From DALYDD01 sp031973395 (GTDB taxonomy: Bacteria > Patescibacteriota > Minisyncoccia > Phycocordibacterales > CAIZLB01), in assembly GCA_031973395.1 (NCBI GenBank), contig DALYDD010000008.1, forward strand, positions 1 to 45,899: a stretch of DNA of 45,899 nt, given 5' to 3'. A program made the position numbers and the translations under genes. How positions within the stretch are numbered: position 1 is the stretch's first letter; every line of letters starts with the position of its first letter. Below the pieces are notes generated by a model, which saw only the letters and a program-made list of their open reading frames with translations, was not told the DNA's origin and made no database searches. Positions 33,101 through 39,855 of the stretch are shown piece after piece.

Positions 33101-33760
33101 GATATTGCTTCCTGTGATAGTTGGCTCTGTAAACCTAAACAATTGTTTTGTGGCGCGATTTGCAGCATTATCACCAAAGGCACCAACAACTATTTTCGAC
33201 ACACCACCGGTCGTATACACGCTCACTTCCTCGGCATCAGTCATGGTCGCGCCGGTCAAAATAATATCACCTTTATTTTCTCCGTATTTATTGAAAACAA
33301 AAATCCTACCGGTATTGGAATCGTGAGCGCCAACAAAGTATCCCTCGTTACCAGATTTAAGCAATGCTGCAAGGCCTGACAACTCAGTTCTGTCTGTCAT
33401 CCCGCCAGCGAGCGTTCCAGAATTGATTCCACTCAAAAATTTCCAGTTACCTGTCTGGGTTGGATCCCCTGCTGGTACAAAACTTTGCAATGCGGTCGTA
33501 TCGAGATTTCCACTCCCGTTAAACCCGATATCCTGTTCGGTATCATCAAAATCGCGTCGTACTCTAATTGCTGATCCTGCATATGCGGAATCAAGCTTGC
33601 GTAATGAATATGCAGCATTGGCACTAGGGTGTGTATTGAGTATGGCCGCGTATGTAGGAGAGGCAACAGAGTAAATAAGCCACGCTGTGCTTATTGGCAA
33701 AACGAGAAGAAACATCCTTTTCAAACAAGTCATATATGATCTGTTGTTCTTTGGCCCCAT
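30113..33760 (-). CDS. Giant secreted protein with nested domains and two peptidoglycan-binding domains
   Basis: 1215 residues. Signal peptide within 1-39 (FLLVLPISTAWLIYSVASPT). Residues 50-95 look like the first part of an arabinofuranosidase-B/LamG-like domain (AYSLRKLDSAYAGSAIRVRR, DNTEQDIGF-like). This is cut by about 500 residues: a beta-propeller-like region (about 100-400) and a DNRLRE/CBM96-type domain (about 413-595, TWNENTVTWTN). The first domain resumes at about 600 (YVTKWYDQSGNANDLTQ). Then come a cadherin-like domain (810-970) and two PG-binding domains each starting CPIF and ending with NWYA. A TATTAT box six bases before the ATG supports this start. Confidence 0.87.
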   Translation of the reverse strand: MGPKNNRSYMTCLKRMFLLVLPISTAWLIYSVASPTYAAILNTHPSANAAYSLRKLDSAYAGSAIRVRRDFDDTEQDIGFNGSGNLDTTALQSFVPAGDPTQTGNWKFLSGINSGTLAGGMTDRTELSGLAALLKSGNEGYFVGAHDSNTGRIFVFNKYGENKGDIILTGATMTDAEEVSVYTTGGVSKIVVGAFGDNAANRATKQLFRFTEPTITGSNITIPNDGSWEQINFQYPATPLWEDGSNLGDAEAMFIDAVGDNKIYIISKRETVNKIFSLPLQSSYTGTQTMTYEGEVHANVAEETGGIISPANAVAAAISQDGLHVLIKTYKKIYQFTRTSTSTSIATLLATAPVEVPYVGLGAHPSAEPQGESVAFDKTDSGYYTISEQGTGSASTTFPFFYFRKVPTYATTSVVVREGLNSYAGTQDTYVNQGANEGTNYGAATSMISDKNVSDERFSMLKWTGLDALVPAGARILTATMAFDVNTEGQGFDVHKIIGKTWNENTVTWTNLGGMNLNDIDASSQKVARWSGFDTYTGAITLDLDPAVVQDWVDNPSNNNGLWIIGTHPDDGQQLTTSEGVTGTARPQLTITYYTRGTGYVTKWYDQSGNANDLTQTTNSLQPKIVTGGSTVTRNSLPAVFFDGTTHLQKTSIADVFGTIGQQFIVSNFDSLADTSQAIFDISTSTTATNSWGNLFFGSGGLTGNAAISGGGVDPTASSTFADTTVNIYNQLIGNTHRLRVDQSEIDTNAITLTASTASNLRLGQLFGTTTFGLIGTIQEAVFYDADKTSSQVALEANMLDYWIAATPPSTPDLNATNAGVGAVNSTATVANDVNVSLSTDVLAPTDADIDTIKLTISGLADGSAEKIIIDGSTVESLNTDFTRSNITAGGVSGINYTYTNSSNILLITKNSGGVFTGSEIEAIIEAISYKNTQASATTDGARVFTFKYLDSMANQSAGTATATITVTRAAAASAAVASAIIPGQIVQKSVSVQVPNIIVPNTNINPQNNNPACPIFTQNFHIGQSGPEVKRIQLFLKGQGLFAHSSITEYYGPVTESAVKAFQVKYKTRILTPGGYSNPTGNWYAMTRFVANELSGCSIDARIESNNIIVSNPALSAVPNTAENNQPDTCPIFAMNLKFGDRGREVERVQQWLFEKGFMMAAANGYFGPATKRAVMNFQEAYKSEILLPAGLNVATGNWYAATRNKANSLMCQR

Positions 33761-33827
33761 TAATTTATAATATCACATTACATATATGCACAAACCCGAA
33801 ATCCACAAAGTCTAATTTGGTCGTTTT

Positions 33828-34199
33828 TTATATACCCACCACCACCTTGAAGCCGGCAACTGCAAATCGATTCATTTCGAAAGGCATGTCCATAGATTTT
33901 TTGGCATACTTTTTATCAAAATAGGCCATCACTTTTTTATTTACTTCATCTCGATGCTTTCGATTTTTAAAAGTGATATATGAAAACCAAACTGTCTCAT
34001 CCGGTTTTGCTTTTGCCATTTTTGAAAAAGTAAAAACAACGCCATTTGGCTTTAGATCATCGATCATGCATTCTTTATAATCAAGCGCGCCGAACTTTTT
34101 CCATATTTTGCATCCTTCTTGCGCCATCTTTTTATATTTCGCCGTATTCTTTTTGGGGATGGCCAGTACAAATCCATCAACATATTGTGCTTTTGTCAT
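33828..34199 (-). CDS. DUF1428-family protein
   Basis: 123 residues matching the DUF1428 (YbaA) pattern: YVDGFVLAIPKKNTAKYKKM, the conserved FGALDYKECMIDDLKP, ETVWFSYITFKNRKHRDEVN and the closing MPFEMNRFAVAGFKVVV. Likely a dimeric alpha-beta-barrel protein of unknown role. It lies 52 bases after the cohesin-like gene and may be transcribed with it, but its function looks unrelated. Confidence 0.92.
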   Translation of the reverse strand: MTKAQYVDGFVLAIPKKNTAKYKKMAQEGCKIWKKFGALDYKECMIDDLKPNGVVFTFSKMAKAKPDETVWFSYITFKNRKHRDEVNKKVMAYFDKKYAKKSMDMPFEMNRFAVAGFKVVVGI

Positions 34200-34251
34200 A
34201 TATTTTATTTATTTTTGGGTTAATGGCTTCATTTTACTGTATATACAACCA

Positions 34252-36048
34252 TTACAAATGCTTGCTTATTCTTTCTTGGATAAACGCATCTACATCATCA
34301 ATTCTCTTACGGATATCCTCAAAAATCTCCTGTTCAATATCAGTGAGCTTTCTATCTTGTTTAATTCTCTTCAATATATGCAATTGCCTTGTGAGCTCCC
34401 TCTTAATTGTATTCAAGGTATTTTGCGTACTCGCTGCGAGAATCTGGAAATCAGATCTAAATTGAGTTCTGAGCTTGAAGAATTTGAGCCAGCCTAGATA
34501 TATCAGGAACACACATGCCATGGTCAGCAATACAACGAGTACGATACCAAGGATGGGATATGCGAGGGCGGCAAAAGTCCTCAAGGCTTGAGGTCCGCCG
34601 ATATACAGAGTCAATTCATTCGATAGACCACTGACAACATCATTTGCGAAGAGAATATTACCCACCACCTTAATCGTGCCACGAGTATTGATATCATTTA
34701 GAGTAATATCAAAAGTACCATCGACACCCATCTGTTCTTCTACAAACTCTGTTTTTCCACCCTCAAATTTGATTGTTAATTTTATCTTCGCACCCGAGTA
34801 CACACTTGATCCATGTATCACTACATCATCCCCTAACTCTAACTTTTCATCAGATACGGATATTTTTGGAGGGGTTATACCAGGACTACTGAATGATATT
34901 TTTTCCTCTATACTATTCCCTGCCTCATCAACCGCAAGCACGCTGAGCGTGTGAGTACCCTCGATCTGTGGATCGAATACAAACTTACCTTCGACCAAAT
35001 GAGATGGTTTGATTCGGAATGCTGGCTGGGAATCAATACGCAATTCATAATACGCAAGCCCAGACATTGAATCAGTAGCATTAAGCGTAACGATATTTCG
35101 ACCATTTTCCACACTGACAACAGGTACGGTAAGTTCAGGTGCTGTACTATCAACACGAACCACAAAGTGATCTGTAGGGCTTTTACCTATGCTATTTTTA
35201 TATCGCAGATTGAAATAATAAACACCGTCATCCAGATTGTTCAATGTCTTGCTAGAAACAGATCCATCATATGTCACTGTCGGATTATCGAGTGACTTAT
35301 TATCGAGGGAAGCCTGTACGGAAATTACATCTGGAGGGACATCCCATCCAAACATAGCGGTTGTTGCTGTATACCAGCGGTCTTGCTCAGGGTGTGTACT
35401 GGAACGCACAGTTGGCTTTGCTGGCACAGCCACTTTGGTTACAATTGCTGGCTTCTGATCTTCCACCGGCTTAGCATTGGCAGGTTCGGTGACTGCAGGG
35501 GTTTTTGCAGGCACAATCTGAATTACAGCTGATGGACTAGATGTCAAAACATCAGTACCCATGCCATCGTTTTCCCTAACCGATGCACCAGAAAAAATCA
35601 AAGTGGCTGTACCAGCTTTTTTGGCCCTGAATGTTACGGCCACTACCTCACCCGCCCCTCCCGTATACCCCGGGCTCGGGACACCTCCGTCAAAAATTAT
35701 TTTGCCCTCCGGATTGGAAAAGCGCGGCCCATCAACCCAAAGCGGGAAAATCGAACTGGATTTACTTGTAGAAACCACATCAAACATATCAGTCGGAAAA
35801 TTTACTATCGCATTAGCAGTATTGATGTACTTTCCATCGGTGTTGACCAAAAACCTAACCGAGACAATATCACCAACAGATACAGACGATGCGCTTGGTC
35901 GCATATACAGAGTCGCGGCTTCAGAGACGTGAGGTGCAAACACTATGCCATATGCGCATATACAGAGCCCAATACCAATTATGATATTTTTTACATATCT
36001 CACCACACCATCTTTTGGCCTGCTTTGTATTGCGAATTGCTTTATCAT
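34252..36048 (-). CDS. Membrane-anchored cohesin-like surface protein (larger)
   Basis: 598 residues. Signal segment 21-44. Cohesin-like domain about 45-180 (LYMRPSASSVSVGDIVSVRF, NTANAIVNFPTDMFDVVS, GAGEVVAVTFRAKKAGTATL). After a Pro/Lys/Val linker come an Ig-like domain with the STHPEQDRWYTATTAMFGW pattern, two more Ig-like domains (SGLAYYELRIDSQPAF, ISVSDEKLELGDDVVIHGSS), and one membrane helix (about 493-515). A ~75-residue cytoplasmic tail is predicted to be coiled coil (LTRQLHILKRIKQDRK to RISKHL). Last of the cohesin-dockerin cluster. The coiled tail could signal or oligomerise inside the cell. Confidence 0.82.
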   Translation of the reverse strand: MIKQFAIQSRPKDGVVRYVKNIIIGIGLCICAYGIVFAPHVSEAATLYMRPSASSVSVGDIVSVRFLVNTDGKYINTANAIVNFPTDMFDVVSTSKSSSIFPLWVDGPRFSNPEGKIIFDGGVPSPGYTGGAGEVVAVTFRAKKAGTATLIFSGASVRENDGMGTDVLTSSPSAVIQIVPAKTPAVTEPANAKPVEDQKPAIVTKVAVPAKPTVRSSTHPEQDRWYTATTAMFGWDVPPDVISVQASLDNKSLDNPTVTYDGSVSSKTLNNLDDGVYYFNLRYKNSIGKSPTDHFVVRVDSTAPELTVPVVSVENGRNIVTLNATDSMSGLAYYELRIDSQPAFRIKPSHLVEGKFVFDPQIEGTHTLSVLAVDEAGNSIEEKISFSSPGITPPKISVSDEKLELGDDVVIHGSSVYSGAKIKLTIKFEGGKTEFVEEQMGVDGTFDITLNDINTRGTIKVVGNILFANDVVSGLSNELTLYIGGPQALRTFAALAYPILGIVLVVLLTMACVFLIYLGWLKFFKLRTQFRSDFQILAASTQNTLNTIKRELTRQLHILKRIKQDRKLTDIEQEIFEDIRKRIDDVDAFIQERISKHL

Positions 36049-36057
36049 TTTTGTACA

Positions 36058-36942
36058 CTAACTTCTTCTCGCGAGACTTCGCTTTCTTTGCAAAATCCAG
36101 ATAGCAACCAAGATTATGATAATAATGTAGAATGACCATGAAAAACCAAATAGTCCATTTGTAGGATTTTTGTAATGAACAATTTTCTTGTTTCCAGACT
36201 TGTCATATGCAGTGACTGATAATACAGGCTTTGTCTTGTCCTGATCCTGCAATACATAGATACTACCACTCCTAATTGCCGGGCGACCATTTTCTGATAC
36301 CTCATAATGACTAATTCCGGAGCCTGCATCCATGGCACTGAAAAAAGCAAATCTCTTATTGTCAAAAACCGAAGGTTCCTGTCCGAGCATTATGATGAAT
36401 TCGTCTGGTGGCACATCGTCTGATGTTATGAGCTTGCTCCAATCATCAATCACAGCAACACCTTCAACCTTTGGTCCGACCTGTATTGAGACAGGCTTTG
36501 AAGCCAAGGTTACTTTTGTACCCTTGCCATCATTCAGATATGCAGTTAAATACTTTGGAGAAATCTGCAAAACCCCCTCCTTCTTTGCTTCTAATACTAT
36601 ATTAAATAGCTTTGCTCCCTGCAGATTAAAGCCACCCGGAACCCCGCCGACGAATGAGATGCTCTTTGAATCCTTTGACAAGGAAGGGCTGCGCGGCCAA
36701 AGGCCAAATACGGATCCAGCCAGCCCGAATTCTTTTACCTCAAAAACACCATCAGACTGGAGCTCGNNNNNNNNNNTAGCCGCCTTATCAGAATCTATCA
36801 GGAGACCAACAATAATAGTATCACCGACTGCAACTGAATCATGAGTCGCGTCAAAATATGCCATGGCCGCGGAAGCCTTGTTAGGGGCGATCAATAGGAT
36901 TGCCAGCAATGTTATGACTATGATGTAGAGTTTGTTTTTCAT
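36058..36942 (-). CDS. Membrane-anchored cohesin-like surface protein (smaller, with gap)
   Basis: About 294 residues with a 10-N gap in the first strands. Signal peptide 1-26 (IIVITLLAILLIAPNKASAA), then a cohesin-like domain (DSVAVGDTIIVGLLIDSDKA, gap, FEVKEFGLAGSVF, KLFNIVLEAKKEGVLQI). A second domain begins DDVPPDEFIIMLGQEPSVFD and contains AMDAGSGISHYEV, and a C-terminal membrane helix with a basic stop (LQRKRSLARR) follows. It shares layout with the following gene, nine bases downstream. The gap lies between strands where cohesins have the 'NAxxxxxxFP' element. Confidence 0.8.
   Translation of the reverse strand: MKNKLYIIVITLLAILLIAPNKASAAMAYFDATHDSVAVGDTIIVGLLIDSDKAAXXXXELQSDGVFEVKEFGLAGSVFGLWPRSPSLSKDSKSISFVGGVPGGFNLQGAKLFNIVLEAKKEGVLQISPKYLTAYLNDGKGTKVTLASKPVSIQVGPKVEGVAVIDDWSKLITSDDVPPDEFIIMLGQEPSVFDNKRFAFFSAMDAGSGISHYEVSENGRPAIRSGSIYVLQDQDKTKPVLSVTAYDKSGNKKIVHYKNPTNGLFGFSWSFYIIIIILVAIWILQRKRSLARRS
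36767..36776. other. Assembly gap (10 N) inside the smaller cohesin-like gene
   Basis: Ten unknown bases, the conventional placeholder length. The reading frame continues across it, but the true number of missing bases is unknown. Confidence 0.95.
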
Positions 36943-36981
36943 GATGAAATTAAAAGTTCTGAATTATCGATTGTAAATAGA

Positions 36982-38801
36982 TTATTTATTCCATTCGTAT
37001 AATAATATAGAAAAATCAACAGTTTCTATTTTACCATCTTTATTTATATCCACATATATATTTCTGAATGGCGGCTTCGCCTTCCAGTAATAAAGCAGGA
37101 TCGAGAAGTCGACTGAGTTTACTTTTCCGTCGCAATTGAAATCCGCGCGGCGGCAAGACCCATTCGACACGACAGTTGTCGCCCCACCACCGCCTCCACT
37201 ACTGACTCCTCCGCCACCGGTATCACCTCCACCAGCTGCCGTCACAGCAGTGAATGATCGTGAGGATCCTNNNNNNNNNNACTTTCAGTTCCAAAATATG
37301 CGACCAGTTTGAAATAATATGTACCGACCGCAGGGACCGTTGCCGTCAAGGTAGTATTGAAATCCTCTCCAGGATTGATGTATTTTGCAGCAATACCATA
37401 ATAAGTATCATCCCCTCCTCCGCAAGCATTGTCGAGGGATGAGACTACGCACCATTCATATTGATATTCATATCCACCCAATCCCTCATTGGTAATGGTG
37501 ACATTGGCTGCGATAGATGGAACGGTAGCATCAGAAATGCTATTGATGATCACCTGAGCAGGTGATCCTGCTACCTGCCAATAATCGCTGACACTTGCGA
37601 ATGTGCCACTCTGTACCTCTGTGCTTATGACAGTTTCCCATGCGCCTTGTGCTGCTCCTGTGTCGACTGAATAGACATATTCATATACACCAGTTCCTAT
37701 ATTAGTCATGCTGACTCCTGATGCGACGATGTTTCTATTTGAATCATAGAGTGTGACCTGAGGTGCCGCAAAAGAATTCGTCTGAGAACTCAAGTTAGAT
37801 ACATATACCTTGGCCCGATATGAATGACCTGCAGTGATGCTCTCTGTATTGGTCATCGCCACTCTCCATGAGCCACTGAATGCAGTACTGGTATTACTAT
37901 TGACGCTTGAGACAATAGAAGATGATGCGGATGTTATGAGTGAATTTACACCAGAGACAGCATTCGCAAGTGAGCTAGACGCAGACTGAACATCGCTTTG
38001 TGTAGCAAGTGATCCAGATGTGAGTCCAGCGTCGGTAAGTGTCCTCGATGCGAAGCTCCATACATCAGCAGCTGCAAGCGTTGTTGTCGCTGCTCCGCCA
38101 GTTATGGTTCTAGATGGATTTGCCCAAACATCAGCCACGAGAGTTCCGAATGTAGTGAGTGATCTCGAAGGAGAATTCCAGACGTCAGCGGCTGAGATAT
38201 TGTTCAGGCCAGAGATGAGGCTGCTATTGGCAGTGACAAGAGCATTCGTATTGAGAATGGCGGTGGCGAGCGAGCCCGAAGCAGACTGCACGTCCGCTTG
38301 GGTGGCCAACGATCCAGAATTAAGAGAAGCACTCGTCAATGTCCGAGAACTATTATTCCAAACTGCATCCGCTATCGTGCTAGAAGCCACAATTTTCGGA
38401 CCAACTGAGAATGTCTTGTCTTCTTTAACCAAATCTCCATCGATAAGGCTGCCACATGCGATCTGGGTTGGCCACACACCTTCGGGAGCGGACACCGGAA
38501 TCGCATAGCTATATGAATACCAACCACTTGCAGCAGCAGTCATTGCTGCAGCATTGACGATCAAGGTTCCTGCTGGATTATTGATAGTGACAGTACACGA
38601 CGCTGTTGTTGTTGCGATGAAATTGTCATCATAGACAAATTCTCCAATCACCGCGGTATCACCAGGTGCATAGCGCTCGTATGCAGCCTGAACATCTTTT
38701 GCACAAAAAATAATGCAACAAAATACGAACAAAAAAAACGACGATACAATAAATCGAAAATACGGACGCGAGGAACCAGAAAAAATCCCGGGTGAGATCA
38801 T
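36982..38801 (-). CDS. Secreted modular protein with C-terminal dockerin, frame broken at an assembly gap
   Basis: Two frames belong to one gene of about 600 residues. The upstream part (38801 to the gap at 37280) has a signal peptide (FFLFVFCCIIFCAKDVQA), a domain beginning ERYAPGDTAVIGEFVYDD, four 'ADVW..psRtLT' repeats with 'SGSLATQ.DVQSAS' repeats between them (about 140-290), and two beta domains. After the gap, in another frame, GSSRSFTAVTAAGG leads into a Gly-rich linker and CRRADFNCDGKVNSVDFSIL then DINKDGKIETVDFSILLYEW. These are two dockerin-type calcium loops (D-x-N-x-D-G-x-V/I-x-x-x-D). Stop at 36982. The gene lies directly upstream of the two cohesin-like genes. Confidence 0.8.
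37271..37280. other. Assembly gap (10 N) causing a false frameshift
   Basis: Ten unknown bases between FGTES and GSSRSF coding sequence. Read literally, the upstream frame runs on to a false stop at 37242; the other frame carries on as Gly-rich linker and dockerin. Confidence 0.95.
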
Positions 38802-38819
38802 TATTCAACAATAATACCC

Positions 38820-38844
38820 TTTCGTTTAATATCTGTAAACGAAA
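38820..38844. promoter_or_regulatory. Perfect inverted repeat between the dockerin gene and the phage-like module
   Basis: TTTCGTTTA (38820-38828), seven bases, TAAACGAAA (38836-38844). It lies just upstream of the -10 (TATTAT, 38816-38811) of the dockerin gene and could be an operator. Direct repeats GTTCAA follow 11 bases apart (about 38851 and 38862). No other gene is seen in the 153-base intergenic stretch. Confidence 0.5.
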
Positions 38845-38954
38845 AACTGTTCAACGACCGTTCAAGGTCTCGATCAGATCGGAAAGATTTCTGACTTATT
38901 AACATAATATATTTTTATAAAAGAAGTAATTCATATATACTTATAAACAACATC

Positions 38955-39815
38955 ATGTTACCCGCAAAATATTCATTCAGATTTATATCTCGAAAAAGGA
39001 AAACTGAGATCCAGCATACAAAAAATACTCAAGGATCAACAGTCGCCGATAACAGCATAAATGCTATCAAGCAAGACAGTATTGGCCAAGACCATTCAGA
39101 TGACAATAAGCGCGCATTTCTCAAGATGGCAGGAATTGCTGGAGTGGGATTGGTTGCATCGCAGATGATTCCAAAAAAAGCAGAAGCCCTCATTCTCGGT
39201 AGTACACCTTCATCTAATACAGTCGGCGTCCGCAATTCCTCTAATGTGAAGATTGATCCCGCAACCGAAGGAACGCTCGCAACACGAGCGAGTGAAGCAA
39301 CATTGGCCACTAGAGCGTCAGAGGCCACTCTCGCAACACGAGCATCTGAAGCGACATTGGCCACATTGGGTACAGAAGCCACCTTGTCTTTGATCAAGAC
39401 CAACTCGGATAAATTTAATTTTGACGGGCAAAATCTCAAAGTAATCAACCAGGGCTCGACGAACCTGAGCGGCAATGTCGGATTGCTCGACAAAAGCAAT
39501 ACTCAGATCGCTCCAGCAACAGATGACAGCATCTTGTATTTGCGCCGCATCGTAAAGCTGATGGAATCTCAAGCGACAGTTGATTCAGGAAACAGGCAGC
39601 GAATCACCATAGATTCACTCGGAGCGGGTACCGCTATCACGACAACGATTCCGGTATCCGGAAGCTTGACGACAGCGGGTACGGTTTCTACCGTATCCAC
39701 CGTCACATCTGTTACCAACATGGTTACACTCGCCGGACAAAACCAGCAGATGTTCCAAGATGTCGCGAGAAATGCTTATGCAAACGGCATAAGGCAGAAT
39801 CTGATATTTTCATAA
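38955..39815 (+). CDS. Tat-like leader fused to a phage-structural-like repeat protein
   Basis: 286 residues. A charged N-terminus of about 50 residues leads into NKRAFLKMAGIAGVGLVASQ then MIPKKAEA, which resembles a Tat signal (R-x-F-L-K, with Lys-Arg in place of Arg-Arg). Next are four copies of E-A/G-T-L-A-T-R-A-S (residues 105-140) passing into TEATLSLIKTNSDKFNFDGQ, and a C-terminus with LYLRRIVKLMESQATVDSGN and LAGQNQQMFQDVARNAYANG. The repeat type and this C-terminal pattern are, from memory, typical of phage structural (tail/neck-like) proteins. The leader lacks a Shine-Dalgarno (aaacaacatc before ATG). First of three co-directional genes. Confidence 0.7.
   Translation: MLPAKYSFRFISRKRKTEIQHTKNTQGSTVADNSINAIKQDSIGQDHSDDNKRAFLKMAGIAGVGLVASQMIPKKAEALILGSTPSSNTVGVRNSSNVKIDPATEGTLATRASEATLATRASEATLATRASEATLATLGTEATLSLIKTNSDKFNFDGQNLKVINQGSTNLSGNVGLLDKSNTQIAPATDDSILYLRRIVKLMESQATVDSGNRQRITIDSLGAGTAITTTIPVSGSLTTAGTVSTVSTVTSVTNMVTLAGQNQQMFQDVARNAYANGIRQNLIFS
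39267..39386 (+). repeat. Tandem 27-base coding repeats (EATLATRAS)
   Basis: Units start at 39267, 39294, 39321 and 39348, with a partial fifth at 39375. Units one and three share GCAACACGAGC; units two and three differ mainly at third positions, so the repeat is older than a simple slippage event. Confidence 0.85.
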
Positions 39816-39855
39816 TTAGAATCCGATCTGAATTCATACCACCACAAACACCACC

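Noticed and set aside
39267..39386. Regular 27-base repeats as a CRISPR-like array.
   Set aside because: The repeats are contiguous, in frame and coding, with no spacers and no cas genes.
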